A stretch of 64,000 nucleotides of DNA from Chroococcidiopsis sp. TS-821 (GTDB lineage: Bacteria > Cyanobacteriota > Cyanobacteriia > Cyanobacteriales > Chroococcidiopsidaceae), in NCBI RefSeq assembly GCF_002939305.1, contig NZ_MVDI01000003.1, forward strand, positions 248,001 through 312,000, read 5' to 3'. Of the stretch, positions 45,156 to 54,490 are shown piece by piece (the stretch's first letter is position 1; each line of letters begins with the position of its first letter). Made by a program: the position numbers and the translations under genes. Below the pieces are notes generated by a model, which did no database searches, was not told where the DNA came from, and was given only the letters and a program-made list of their open reading frames with translations.

Positions 45156-46013
45156 ATGGCGAATATTGAGCATCTTGCGTTGCTACAGCAAGGTGCAGTG
45201 CGGTGGCTTGAGTGGAGGAAGAAAAACATCCAAATAAAACCAGATCTGAGCGAAGTTGATTTAAGTGAAGGTAACTTTCGAGGTGCCAATTTAGTCGCAG
45301 TCAACCTCCGCAGGGCAGATCTTAGCAAGACTAAACTGATTGCCGCTCATTTGACTCAAGCAAACTTAAGTGCGGCTAATCTCAACAAATCTGAACTCAT
45401 TGACGCCAATCTTCAATACGTTGAACTTGTTGATGCTCAGTTAAGGGATGCTCAGATGACAGGAGCAGATTTAAGCTACGCTAATCTTATTGGAGCCGAT
45501 CTCAAAGGCGCAGACTTAAGACGAGTTGATTTGAGTCACGCTAATTTAATTGCGACTGAGCTACGCGGCGCTAATTTAAGAGAGGCAGATCTCAATGCAG
45601 CCAATTTAAGACGAGCGAATTTCAGTTATGCTAACTTGATGGCAGCGAATTTGAGTTATGCAGACTTGGGTCATGCTAACCTCCACGAAGCTGAGCTAAT
45701 TGGCGCTCATTTATACATGGCAAAGCTTGAGCAAGCAAATCTTAGTGAAGCGCATCTTGCTGGTGCTTATCTTTTTGGTACTAACTTTATCGGAGCAAAT
45801 CTTTTCAAGGCTGACTTGCGATGGACAAACCTCAGCAAAGCCAATTTTACTGGCGCTGATTTAAGCAAAGCTAATTTCACTGGGGCAAACTTGAGTAAGG
45901 CTAATTTTACTGGTGCTGTGCTTGACGAAGTTGATTTTACAGGAGCGAACTTGAGCAAAGCAAACTTCCAAGACGCGATTATGACAAACCGCGATCGCGC
46001 GAAGGAAATTTGA
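45156..46013 (+). CDS. Pentapeptide repeat protein
   Basis: From about residue 30 to the end the 285-residue sequence is built of A(D/N)LxX repeats, for example SKANFTGADL repeated near the C terminus. These fold into a right-handed quadrilateral beta helix. The N-terminal ~25 residues (VRWLEWRKKNI-like) form a separate start. Functions in cyanobacteria are mostly unknown. The last repeats (45841-45965) are nearly identical at DNA level, which suggests recent duplication. Confidence 0.92.
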   Translation: MANIEHLALLQQGAVRWLEWRKKNIQIKPDLSEVDLSEGNFRGANLVAVNLRRADLSKTKLIAAHLTQANLSAANLNKSELIDANLQYVELVDAQLRDAQMTGADLSYANLIGADLKGADLRRVDLSHANLIATELRGANLREADLNAANLRRANFSYANLMAANLSYADLGHANLHEAELIGAHLYMAKLEQANLSEAHLAGAYLFGTNFIGANLFKADLRWTNLSKANFTGADLSKANFTGANLSKANFTGAVLDEVDFTGANLSKANFQDAIMTNRDRAKEI

Positions 46014-46021
46014 TGCACGTA

Positions 46022-46094
46022 TGGAGAATAGGGAACTCGAATCCCTGACCTCTGCGGTGCGATCGCAGCGCTCTACCAACTGAGCTAATTCCCC
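46022..46094 (-). tRNA. tRNA-Ala (anticodon CGC)
   Basis: A cloverleaf reads from 46094 to 46022 on the minus strand. The acceptor stem has the G3:U70 pair that identifies alanine tRNA, the D arm is AGCTCAGTTGGTAGAGC, and the anticodon stem CTGCG/CGCAG holds the loop ATCGCAC with anticodon CGC. The discriminator is A; CCA is not encoded. The T stem closes with A53:T61 instead of the usual G53:C61. The anticodon arm contains a perfect HIP1 octamer GCGATCGC-type core (TGCGATCGCA). Confidence 0.95.
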
Positions 46095-46155
46095 AACTGC
46101 TCATTATTTTAGCATCTCATAACACTGCTTTTTTCGACGCTGTAGGCGACAAGGT

Positions 46156-47772
46156 TTATAATTGCGCTGCCTTTCTTGCTTTGAGACACATACCCAAGAC
46201 AACTTCAGCCGCGAGACGACCTGTCTGAGCCGCACCATTCATGTACCCATAGAACTCGTCGCTTAAATGTTCGCCAGCAAAAACCAAATTTCCAACGTTG
46301 ACATCTTGGCGTTCTTCAGGATCGTCTGATTCAATATAGAAAAAATCGGCAAACTCCGTCAGTTGTCCTGGCTGAAAACTAGTATAAGAGCCTTTAATAA
46401 AAGGATCTTGAGTCCATTGAGTCCGCAAAAACCTTTCGTTGGCAACTCCTTGAGCACCAGGGACGATCTTCTCAAATCGATCGAGAAACTTCCTACCTTG
46501 CGATCGCGTACTACCAGATTGCATTGCTACAACTTCGTTACCGCCAAAGAAGAAAGTCAATGCGCCATTTTTTCTATCGACTTGTCGTTGCGTTCCATCC
46601 CACGCAGCAGAAAATCCGAGATCTGTCCAAACTTCCTTCACAAATCCTGTTTCGCGTCGCCACACTTTCTCGTCAAATCCAGCGTATATCTTTTCATTTG
46701 CACCGAGATTGACTTCGTTAATAAAACGCCGCAACTGTCTTGGTAAATCTACTCGAATTTTAATATCGCGTAGGACAGTAAAAGGAATCGCGATAATGAC
46801 ATAATCGGCATCAACTTCATAACCACCGGAAAAAGTCAAGTGAAAGCTTCTCCCCCGTGACTGAATCTGCATCAAACGCCTACCAGTGAAAATTTGTCCT
46901 GATAGCGCCTGCGCCAGACTGTCAATAATTCTACCGCTACCACCCTCAACGACAAAGGTTTCATCCGAGTTACCCAATATTTCTACTTTGTTACCATCAA
47001 CTGTAGGAAGATTAAATAACAGTTGCAGTGCTGAAGATTTGTCAGGTTCGACACCGTATTCTGTGCGAATTGTATTTTCAACTAGGTCTCGAATAAACTG
47101 CTCTGAAATCCGATCGGCGTGTTTGTCTAGATACTGAGCAACAGATAGGCGGTCAAATTGTAGCGCGAACTTGTCGTAGTCTCGATCGAGTAAGTCGGCA
47201 TCGCGGGAAATTTGCCGAGCGAGTGGACGCAATTTATCGGCAACGTCAGCTTCAGAACGCAGCTTACCATCAAAATAATAAGCTGTTTCAGCAAAAGGAA
47301 AGCGCTCTGCATCTTTAGTACGATCAAAGAGATTCAAACCAAATTCTTTGACTAACTCTAAGATATCTGCGTGGTCTGTATTGATAAAGTGAGCGCCTGG
47401 ATCGATGACAAGACCTTCACCCACAACACCCGTGACTGATAGTACGCGTCCTCCTAAGCGCTGTTTAGCTTCATAAACAGAAGCCGTCAAGCCAGCTTTT
47501 TTGAGTTGGTACGCCGCGTTTAATCCAGCAAGTCCGCCCCCAATAATGGCAATTCTAGCGTTTTGCCGATCGCGGCTCCAAGCTGCATAAGGTAACGCAT
47601 TAGTGGCGAGTGCGCTTCCTGACGCAAGGGCTAATAATTTGAGCAAGCGCCTGCGCGTCCGTGAAACTCGCTGTTTTGTTAATGGTGGAGATTTTCCTTC
47701 CGCTTTGAGGTTCTCCCTTTGTGCTTGCTGTAGAACGCGAATGAATTGGCGAAACTGCGGTGTATGCGCCAT
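46156..47772 (-). CDS. Tat-exported flavin amine/amino acid oxidase
   Basis: The 538-residue protein has a Tat-like signal (RTRRRLLKLLALASGSALA, about residues 38-57) after a 37-residue lead. The FAD domain begins with IAIIGGGLAGLNAAYQLKKAG and has LGGRVLS, and the C-terminal FAD site is VFAGEHLSDEFYGYMNGA. This is the monoamine/L-amino acid oxidase fold. In cyanobacteria similar enzymes oxidise basic amino acids such as arginine; I cannot confirm this substrate. It stands alone. Confidence 0.88.
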   Translation of the reverse strand: MAHTPQFRQFIRVLQQAQRENLKAEGKSPPLTKQRVSRTRRRLLKLLALASGSALATNALPYAAWSRDRQNARIAIIGGGLAGLNAAYQLKKAGLTASVYEAKQRLGGRVLSVTGVVGEGLVIDPGAHFINTDHADILELVKEFGLNLFDRTKDAERFPFAETAYYFDGKLRSEADVADKLRPLARQISRDADLLDRDYDKFALQFDRLSVAQYLDKHADRISEQFIRDLVENTIRTEYGVEPDKSSALQLLFNLPTVDGNKVEILGNSDETFVVEGGSGRIIDSLAQALSGQIFTGRRLMQIQSRGRSFHLTFSGGYEVDADYVIIAIPFTVLRDIKIRVDLPRQLRRFINEVNLGANEKIYAGFDEKVWRRETGFVKEVWTDLGFSAAWDGTQRQVDRKNGALTFFFGGNEVVAMQSGSTRSQGRKFLDRFEKIVPGAQGVANERFLRTQWTQDPFIKGSYTSFQPGQLTEFADFFYIESDDPEERQDVNVGNLVFAGEHLSDEFYGYMNGAAQTGRLAAEVVLGMCLKARKAAQL

Positions 47773-48089
47773 AGTATCTCCTTATTACTTAAATTTGGAG
47801 GAACCCTTTTATGTAGTTTTACTAAGTAGCGCACCCACTTCAGACCGTTTTACGTTGAGGTCGATTCTAATAGAAAGCCTCGCGAGCTAGGAGAAGTTAT
47901 TTGTAACTCTCGTAGAGTGAAATAGTACTATAGCTATAGATACTCAGTTGAGTTTTGTTCAGCAATTGTTTTATATAGGCTGCAATTGCTTAACTTCTAG
48001 TAAAACGTATACTAGGGCAGTTCATTTAAAAACCCGACGCCACAATTATTTACGAGTAGATTCCAGCAATATCTGCGTTTTCTTAGTGC
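47773..48089. other. Spacer between the oxidase and HAD genes
   Basis: This 317-base spacer lies upstream of the oxidase and downstream of the HAD gene (both minus strand). It has no coding frame of note. It should hold the oxidase promoter. Confidence 0.45.
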
Positions 48090-48806
48090 CTATGCGACAT
48101 ACTGATGGCGATGCGTGTAAACTTGTTGTACGTACTCTAGGTCTAAATCAGACAAGTAATCTACCGTCCAGTTAGCTTGACGTTGTAGCATATGAAATGG
48201 ATAAGTATTTGCAACTCCAACGACAGGAATTCCGGCACGTTTAGCTGCGGAAATTCCAGCTGGAGTATCTTCAATCGCAAGGCACTCTGCGGGTTGTAGG
48301 TTTAAGCTAGGTTCGATCTCGTTGAGTTTTTTTACGGCAAGCAGATAACCATCAGGATCGGGTTTACTCGCGGTAATATCATCACCAGCGACGATCGCAC
48401 AAAAATATTCTGCTAAACTCTGGCGCTGTAATACAAGTTCAACTTCCGAACGCAATGCACCACTTACTACTGCTAGTTTAAGACCGCGCGATCGCACTTG
48501 AAAAATCAAATCTTCTAAACCTGGATACGTCGGTAACTTTTCAAGTTTTGCTAATTCTTGTTGATACGCTTCAGCTTTGCGTTTAATAATTTGCGTTAGA
48601 TAGTCTTCGCTCACAACTCGACCGCGACGCTGTAACAATTCGCGAATACACGCGCGATCGCTACGCCCCAAACAAACTTGACGGTACTCCCCTGGCTTAG
48701 GGCGCAAATTTTCGGCAATTAAAACTTGGTCGATTAGTTGCTGGTGAATTGGTTCGTCGTTAATAATCACGCCATTAAAATCAAACAAAATTGCTTTCAG
48801 TGCCAT
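48090..48806 (-). CDS. HAD superfamily hydrolase, phosphoglucomutase-like
   Basis: This 238-residue protein has the HAD motifs LFDFNGVIINDEP (I), VVSGALRSE (II), SKPDPDGY (III) and IEDTPAGISAAKRAG (IV), with a cap like beta-phosphoglucomutase. Motif I is D-x-N instead of D-x-D: the residue that acts as general acid/base in most phosphatases is Asn here. It follows the methyltransferase gene after 15 bases, so they are co-transcribed. Substrate unknown. Confidence 0.9.
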   Translation of the reverse strand: MALKAILFDFNGVIINDEPIHQQLIDQVLIAENLRPKPGEYRQVCLGRSDRACIRELLQRRGRVVSEDYLTQIIKRKAEAYQQELAKLEKLPTYPGLEDLIFQVRSRGLKLAVVSGALRSEVELVLQRQSLAEYFCAIVAGDDITASKPDPDGYLLAVKKLNEIEPSLNLQPAECLAIEDTPAGISAAKRAGIPVVGVANTYPFHMLQRQANWTVDYLSDLDLEYVQQVYTHRHQYVA

Positions 48807-48821
48807 ACGTTACTGCCTCAA

Positions 48822-49688
48822 TTAAGCCGGAGAAGGTATCCAACCTTCAAGTGGAATGTCTTCTTCAGTGCGATCGCCAACTCCTGACTTTTGGATTAAT
48901 GGTTTTACCCCGCGCGTGACTTGATGAATCAACCACAAATCTTTTGTCTGTACCGCTGCAAACCCTGCTGCAATCGTACTTGTATCGATACTTTCTGCTG
49001 CAAAGTCGCGGATATAAGGTTCTTCAAACACATTATTCAGCCAATCGAGTTGACGTAGCGTTTTTTGATTTCCGTCCAAGATTAACACTTCTCCACCAAC
49101 ACTCAGTAAGCGGAAACTTTCTTGCAATATTGCTTGTGTAACTGTGGGTGGTGTTTCGTGAAATAATAACGAAGCTGTTACTACATCAAAACTAGCGTCC
49201 GGAAAACCTGTATGTTCTGCATTTCCATGACGCCATTTGATATCCAAATTAGCAGCTTGTGCCTTACGTTCCGCCATTACTAACATATACGGCGACAAAT
49301 CTAAACCGATCACCTCAGCCGCTGGAAACGCCTGTTTGAGCATTAACGTTGTCGATCCTGTACCGCAGCCTAAATCGAGAATGCGGCGGGGTTGACTGTG
49401 AATTGTCTTAATTAATTCTTGCCGTACGAGTGTTTCATTCGGTAATAACACGTACTGGGTAATCGGATCGTACGATACTGCTGCGCCAGGATTGAGATAG
49501 CCGCCTTTAATACCGTGAAAGTTTTGACTGCTGTAGTAGAAAGGTGTTTCTACATCTACCCGCTGGAATCTTTTTGCTTCTTGCTGCCAATCAATACTTT
49601 CATAAAGCTGCTGTAGTTCTTGTTCATTGATAAAGAACCGCACAACAGGTGCAAGAAAACGTTCCCAAATCGTATCTTGATTTGACAT
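48822..49688 (-). CDS. Class I SAM-dependent methyltransferase
   Basis: The 288-residue protein has motif I RILDLGCGTGSTTL, the motif II Asp in IGLDLSPYM, and a downstream NAEHTGFPDASFDVV. The N-terminal ~95 residues form a non-Rossmann extension. Small-molecule methylation (UbiE/COQ5-like) is likely; the acceptor cannot be assigned. It is the first gene of a pair with the HAD hydrolase. Confidence 0.88.
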   Translation of the reverse strand: MSNQDTIWERFLAPVVRFFINEQELQQLYESIDWQQEAKRFQRVDVETPFYYSSQNFHGIKGGYLNPGAAVSYDPITQYVLLPNETLVRQELIKTIHSQPRRILDLGCGTGSTTLMLKQAFPAAEVIGLDLSPYMLVMAERKAQAANLDIKWRHGNAEHTGFPDASFDVVTASLLFHETPPTVTQAILQESFRLLSVGGEVLILDGNQKTLRQLDWLNNVFEEPYIRDFAAESIDTSTIAAGFAAVQTKDLWLIHQVTRGVKPLIQKSGVGDRTEEDIPLEGWIPSPA

Positions 49689-50029
49689 AGGAGTATGCTC
49701 TCAGTAGGCGTAGATAGCGATCGCTTCTAGGTTATCATTCTTTCTTTACAAATTGTAATATACAACCGCCAAGAAATGAGTGTATTCTTGTTCTAATTTT
49801 TTGTACTCATTAAAGTATTGCAATTGCAGTTTTCACACTAAAAAATAATCGTCTAAATTGTAGAACGCCTTCATGAAAAAGATATTTATTTCTTTTGAGG
49901 AATGCTATTAGTTTATGAGTGTCTCAGTGCTAAAATTAGTAGCAATGCTAATTTGAATTAAATTTAAAAATTATTAATATTGCGGTAACTCAGTTAGCCA
50001 ATAAGGTTATTGACTCTTAAGAACGTATC
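49689..50029. other. Divergent A+T-rich spacer
   Basis: This 341-base spacer lies between the divergent methyltransferase and DUF3891 genes. It is very A+T-rich and should hold both promoters. I see no gene or defined site. Confidence 0.45.
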
Positions 50030-50806
50030 ATGCTACATCGCCAAGAATCAGCCGGACTTGTCGTCATCACTCAACCTACGCATTCTTGGGTTGCAGGTTG
50101 CATAGCTAGAGTATGGGGAAATGAAAAATTTGGCGTATTTGCACCTAGAGAAGAAGTTTGTCTTGGTGCGGAACAGCATGATATTGGCTGGGTAGTTTGG
50201 GAAACGGCACCTACCTTAAATCCCAAGACGGGCTACCCTTATAACTTTATGGAATTACCAACAGAAACACATACAAAAATTTGGTCAGGGGCAAAACAGC
50301 TAGCACTACCATTTGGGAGATATGCAACACTGCTCGTCTCACTTCATGGTACAGGACTATTTGAGCGTCGCAATTGGCAAACGTCTTTAGAATCTTCTCG
50401 CTTAGTTCAAGCCTATTTGGACCAAGAATATGCTTTTCAAGAACAGTTAATCGCCAATTTAGAATGCGATTCGTATTATGCAGCGTATGCGACTCCAGAA
50501 AATATTCAACGCAATCGTTCTTTAGTAGCTACCTGGGATACACTATCGCTAGCTTTGTGTATGGGATTGCGGGAAGAAAAGAAGTTTCATCAAGTTCCTA
50601 CAGCTTTAGGTGAAATTACACTAACTTTAACTCCTGTAGAAGAAAACGTCATAAAAGTTTCTCCTTGGGTGTTTCAACAGGATACAGTAAAGCTTGTTTA
50701 CGAAGGGCGACTATTACAAAAGAAATTTACAGATGAAGCCGCGATGCGACAAGCATTAAACAATGCATCATGGGTTAATATTACTAATACATTAATTTCA
50801 AATTGA
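50030..50806 (+). CDS. DUF3891 family protein
   Basis: This 258-residue protein fits the DUF3891 family, with EQHDIGWVVWETAP, NPKTGYPYNF and LLVSLHGTGLFERR. The conserved EQHD and SLHG histidines resemble metal ligands of an HD-like fold, but no enzyme activity has been established. There is no signal peptide. It stands alone. Confidence 0.85.
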   Translation: MLHRQESAGLVVITQPTHSWVAGCIARVWGNEKFGVFAPREEVCLGAEQHDIGWVVWETAPTLNPKTGYPYNFMELPTETHTKIWSGAKQLALPFGRYATLLVSLHGTGLFERRNWQTSLESSRLVQAYLDQEYAFQEQLIANLECDSYYAAYATPENIQRNRSLVATWDTLSLALCMGLREEKKFHQVPTALGEITLTLTPVEENVIKVSPWVFQQDTVKLVYEGRLLQKKFTDEAAMRQALNNASWVNITNTLISN

Positions 50807-50997
50807 TCGAAGTGAGATTAAACGCGATCGCCTGTATTGCAATCATAAGGCAAATCTCGATTTGTTCAGCAAACTGATTATTGATATAAGTATCGCTATT
50901 TTCAGTAATTCCTCAGTAGTATTCATTATGCTAGATGCGCTAGAACTTTATACCAGTTAGAACTGCAAGTATTGGGTATAAAGGAGTACAATGCATA

Positions 50998-52245
50998 ATG
51001 CATATTCAAGGTGTAGCAAACTTTAGAATTATAAATATTAGTCTCTTGACATTCTTCTTCTTTGCTGGCTCGTCACAAAGATTACTGGCTGAGGATGGAA
51101 TACAGATAACTAATGTAACAGCGCAGGAGTTGAATCAGTTAAAATTTGCCCCAAATACAAATATTATATCTACTCAGAATGGTATAAGGTTCCAAAACTC
51201 TAAAATAGAGGAAATGACGGATGAAATAACGTTTGCGGATCGAATTTTTGATAGTGATTTAGTAACAGTTGAATCAAAAGAAACACAACATTTTACATTC
51301 AATAAGACAAGCGAATTTGAAAACTCTAAATTCACCCCAAATTCTCAATCAATAGAAGCTTCAAACAACGCAGCGGATTTATTAGCAGAGAATACTTCAA
51401 ACCTATCCGATTCCACTTTAGAACAGCAGCTATTAGCAAGCGAAGTCGATTTAGACACACTCTGTCAGACTTTTCCATTGAATTCTCGCTGCGCTGGCTA
51501 CCAGCAAACGTCCCAACAGCAGCAACGATTACTACAACGATTGCAATTACAATCAGATCGACAAAGATTAGAATCACGCCTATTAGAAAGGTTAGCACTC
51601 GCACCAGAAGCACCTGCGCGAAGCGGATTTGCTCTTGGAGGTAAAGTTAGTAGTTTGGGTGTAGGGATTGAGGGAGTTGGTGCAATTTCACCAAATTTTA
51701 ATGGCAGGCTAGGATTTAATTACTTAGGATTTAGTGGCGGATTTACACAAAATCAAATTGATTACGACGGCGATGTGCAATTACTCAATGCAACTGGAAT
51801 GCTTGATTGGTTTCCCTCAAGTAGTAGTGGTTTTCGCGTTACTGGCGGGTTACTATATCAAAATAATCGAGTTGATGCGATCGCACGCCCCGCCGAAGTA
51901 TTAGAAATTGGTGGTTTTGAATTTCCGCTAGCTGCCGTTGGTCAACTCGAAGGTTCGCTAACATTTCCTAATACTATCGCACCTTATATCGGCATTGGTT
52001 ATGGTAATCCTGTCCGGCGTGGCAGTGCTTTTAGCTTTAATATCGATCTAGGAGTGCTATTTGCCGGTTCACCACAAGCCGATTTGCAAGCGTCAGGTCC
52101 AGTTGTAGATATTATTACAGGAATTCCTGTATTGAATAACTTATTAGAAGATGCGATCGCCCAGGAAGAACAAGACATTGAAGATAACTTAAGTTGGCTT
52201 GGTGTCTATCCAGTAATTTCTATTGGCGTTTCTTACCAGTTTTAA
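50998..52245 (+). CDS. Probable outer-membrane beta-barrel protein
   Basis: The 415-residue protein has a signal-like N terminus (hydrophobic to about residue 30), an acidic middle, a Gln/Arg/Leu-rich coiled segment near 165-200 (QQQQRLLQRLQLQSDRQR), and then a Gly/Asn/Phe-rich region of alternating strands ending in VSYQF. A final aromatic residue is typical of outer membrane proteins inserted by the BAM machinery. The family is not recognised. Confidence 0.6.
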   Translation: MHIQGVANFRIINISLLTFFFFAGSSQRLLAEDGIQITNVTAQELNQLKFAPNTNIISTQNGIRFQNSKIEEMTDEITFADRIFDSDLVTVESKETQHFTFNKTSEFENSKFTPNSQSIEASNNAADLLAENTSNLSDSTLEQQLLASEVDLDTLCQTFPLNSRCAGYQQTSQQQQRLLQRLQLQSDRQRLESRLLERLALAPEAPARSGFALGGKVSSLGVGIEGVGAISPNFNGRLGFNYLGFSGGFTQNQIDYDGDVQLLNATGMLDWFPSSSSGFRVTGGLLYQNNRVDAIARPAEVLEIGGFEFPLAAVGQLEGSLTFPNTIAPYIGIGYGNPVRRGSAFSFNIDLGVLFAGSPQADLQASGPVVDIITGIPVLNNLLEDAIAQEEQDIEDNLSWLGVYPVISIGVSYQF

Positions 52246-52307
52246 AACAAACAACGGGAGATTCTTGTAGCTGGGCGATCGCATAAGGAAGAGACACTTC
52301 CTTCTCA

Positions 52308-52850
52308 TTAAGAAAGTTTATCTCGTAGGTTTTGCAGACGCCCTTCTATTTCACTGAGTTGGCGGTAAGCACTCTCTAGCTTGTCTCCTTCTACCTGCAC
52401 TACATTGGTTGGATAGTGTTGAATTATATTTATCAAACTGAGATTGCCATCAGAACGGATAGAATTCATCAAAGCAGAGTGCAAAGCTTGTCGATCGTCT
52501 TGACCGGAGGGTGTATGAATTGCTTGACTTATTTTATCGAGTGCAACGTTCCCAATCGGACTATCTAGCAAGCGCTCTAATAAAACAGGGTTAATTTTTA
52601 TCGGAGTTGTCAAATAGCGACGCACAACCTCTTTGTCTTGTTGCGCCAAAGCTAAATTGGCTTGCAGTAACATTGAGGCTTCGCCAGTTTCAGCTAAGGT
52701 GGATAAATCCTTAACGGGAATTGATTCCGAAAAGATGCGGTACTTAAGGACAACGCGATCGGCAGCAAGTGCCGTGGTGCTGAAAAGCATCACGCTGAAG
52801 CTTACCAATAAAAATAATGCTAGACGCTGCAACCAAAAACGTAGGCTCAT
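52308..52850 (-). CDS. Exported DUF1400-like protein
   Basis: This 180-residue protein has a signal peptide (cleavage after ALA, before ADRVVLKYRIFSESIPV) and a helical domain like the DUF1400 module that precedes alpha/beta hydrolases in cyanobacteria. No hydrolase domain follows here: the protein ends after a charged helix (ESAYRQLSEIEGRLQNLRD). The role of this domain is unknown. Confidence 0.7.
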   Translation of the reverse strand: MSLRFWLQRLALFLLVSFSVMLFSTTALAADRVVLKYRIFSESIPVKDLSTLAETGEASMLLQANLALAQQDKEVVRRYLTTPIKINPVLLERLLDSPIGNVALDKISQAIHTPSGQDDRQALHSALMNSIRSDGNLSLINIIQHYPTNVVQVEGDKLESAYRQLSEIEGRLQNLRDKLS

Positions 52851-53058
52851 CTGTTGAGTTCTGAAATACTTGTTTTTACTTTGCCAGTCATTTTCTTATT
52901 GCGTCTCTCTCAACAGATAGATGAGATCGTACGAATAAAACTCATTTCGCACAATTTTGAGCGTCCTTGCCTTGCAATCCCCTAAACTTTTCAAGTTTAC
53001 TAGCGTGTATCTGCAATTTTAGCCACTAGGCATTCATTAGCATTGCGTACGGAGAACT

Positions 53059-54246
53059 TTACAGCCAAACAACGCGCGATCGCTCTTGCATTACCTGATT
53101 GTAGACACTCTCTGTTTGCTGTGCTAATTTATACCAATTAAACCGTCGATCTAAATCTTCGTAGGCATTATCAACTAACCACTGCTTGTAACCAGGATTT
53201 TTTAAGACTTCCAAAATGCCCCAAGCGAGTGAATCTGGATTATTCGTCCAAGTGACAATCCCTGTCTTGGTGTGTTGAACGACTTCTGGTAAACCACCTG
53301 TATCAGAAACTACAACCGGAACGCGTGCAGCAAAGCTTTCGAGGGCGACAATGCCAAAAGGTTCATACAGGCTAGGAAATACGGCACAATCTGCGATTGT
53401 TTGAAATTTATTGAGTGGCTCGTCACTCATAAAACCTGTGAAGTAGCACTTATCCCAGATTCCTAAATCCCATGCTTGACGCTTCAAGTGGTCAACATTG
53501 CCACCTCCAATGAGGACAAACTTGACATAGCCGCCCATTTCCCATAACACTTTAGGAGCCGCATTGAGTAAGACTGAAACGCCTTTTTCATAGGTCATGC
53601 GACCTACATAGTAAACAATTTTTTCGCCATCTTCCGCGAACTGGCGGCGAAAGTCGATCGCATCAAAATCTTGACGACGCTTTTTCTCAGGGCGAATCCC
53701 GTTGTAGATCACATCAATTTTGTTCCAGGGAGTTTGTAGCGCCCATTCCACTTCTCGACGCATATAGTCGGTACACACAATCACGCGCCAAGCGTTGTAG
53801 GCTAATAGCTTTTCTTTACCATCAATATATCTTTGCGTTTCATTATGAATACCGTTATGACGACCGTGTTCGGTTGCATGAATTGTGGCAATTAGGGGAA
53901 CTTTAAAGTTATGCTTGAGCGCGATCGCTGCATCTCCTACCAACCAGTCATGCGCGTGGATAATATCAAAAGGACCGTCTTCAAGCATTAGCTTTGCGCC
54001 ATGACGCCCCATGCTTTCGTTAAAATTGACGACCCAGTGAAAAAAGTCGTTGGCTGGCGCTACGGGTACGCGATGTACGTGAATTCCGTCTACAACTTCG
54101 TATAAAGGAGCTTGCCCAAATTCTACTGTCATTAAATGAATTTCATGCCCGAGCTTGACGAGTTCTGGATACAACTCCGCTACGTGGCGGGCAATTCCCC
54201 CAACAATTCGAGGTGGAAACTCCCAGGTCAAAACGAGAATTTTCAT
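53059..54246 (-). CDS. GT4 family glycosyltransferase
   Basis: The 395-residue protein has the two-Rossmann GT-B fold: WEFPPRIVGGIARHV at the N terminus (sugar acceptor loop), HAHDWLVGDAAIALK, the donor-side YVGRMTYEKGVSVLL and PSLYEPFGIVALE with the E-x7-E motif. The retaining GT4 family includes sucrose and glycogen synthases and many polysaccharide enzymes. The WEFPP-IVGG opening resembles starch/glycogen-synthase-like members. Donor and acceptor are unknown. Confidence 0.9.
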   Translation of the reverse strand: MKILVLTWEFPPRIVGGIARHVAELYPELVKLGHEIHLMTVEFGQAPLYEVVDGIHVHRVPVAPANDFFHWVVNFNESMGRHGAKLMLEDGPFDIIHAHDWLVGDAAIALKHNFKVPLIATIHATEHGRHNGIHNETQRYIDGKEKLLAYNAWRVIVCTDYMRREVEWALQTPWNKIDVIYNGIRPEKKRRQDFDAIDFRRQFAEDGEKIVYYVGRMTYEKGVSVLLNAAPKVLWEMGGYVKFVLIGGGNVDHLKRQAWDLGIWDKCYFTGFMSDEPLNKFQTIADCAVFPSLYEPFGIVALESFAARVPVVVSDTGGLPEVVQHTKTGIVTWTNNPDSLAWGILEVLKNPGYKQWLVDNAYEDLDRRFNWYKLAQQTESVYNQVMQERSRVVWL

Positions 54247-54401
54247 CTACCTCAATCCCACCTGTTTATTATTTCAAGATATATACAACTATCTAAAGAC
54301 ATATATCTGTAAATTTAATTCGTGGAATTACGGAAATCTTAATGTATCTTAACAATATAGTGATGTATTAGCTTTGACAAATGTTAAGATTCTCATACTT
54401 A

Positions 54402-54488
54402 ATGGTAACTGGTAATTGGCAATTGGTAGTTAAATCAAATCACTCATAACAGGGTAACGATACCGAATTACCGCATTTCACATTACCA
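54402..54488. repeat. Heptamer-based inverted repeat, copy D
   Basis: Left GGTAACTGGTAATTGG units and right AATTACCGCA...ATTACC units, in the spacer downstream of the sensor-kinase gene (minus strand). The joining sequence is different from copies B and C. Confidence 0.5.
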
Positions 54489-54490
54489 AG

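Noticed and set aside
45156-46013. Short, nearly periodic repeats that could look like a CRISPR array
   Set aside because: They are in-frame pentapeptide-repeat codons without spacers of uniform length.
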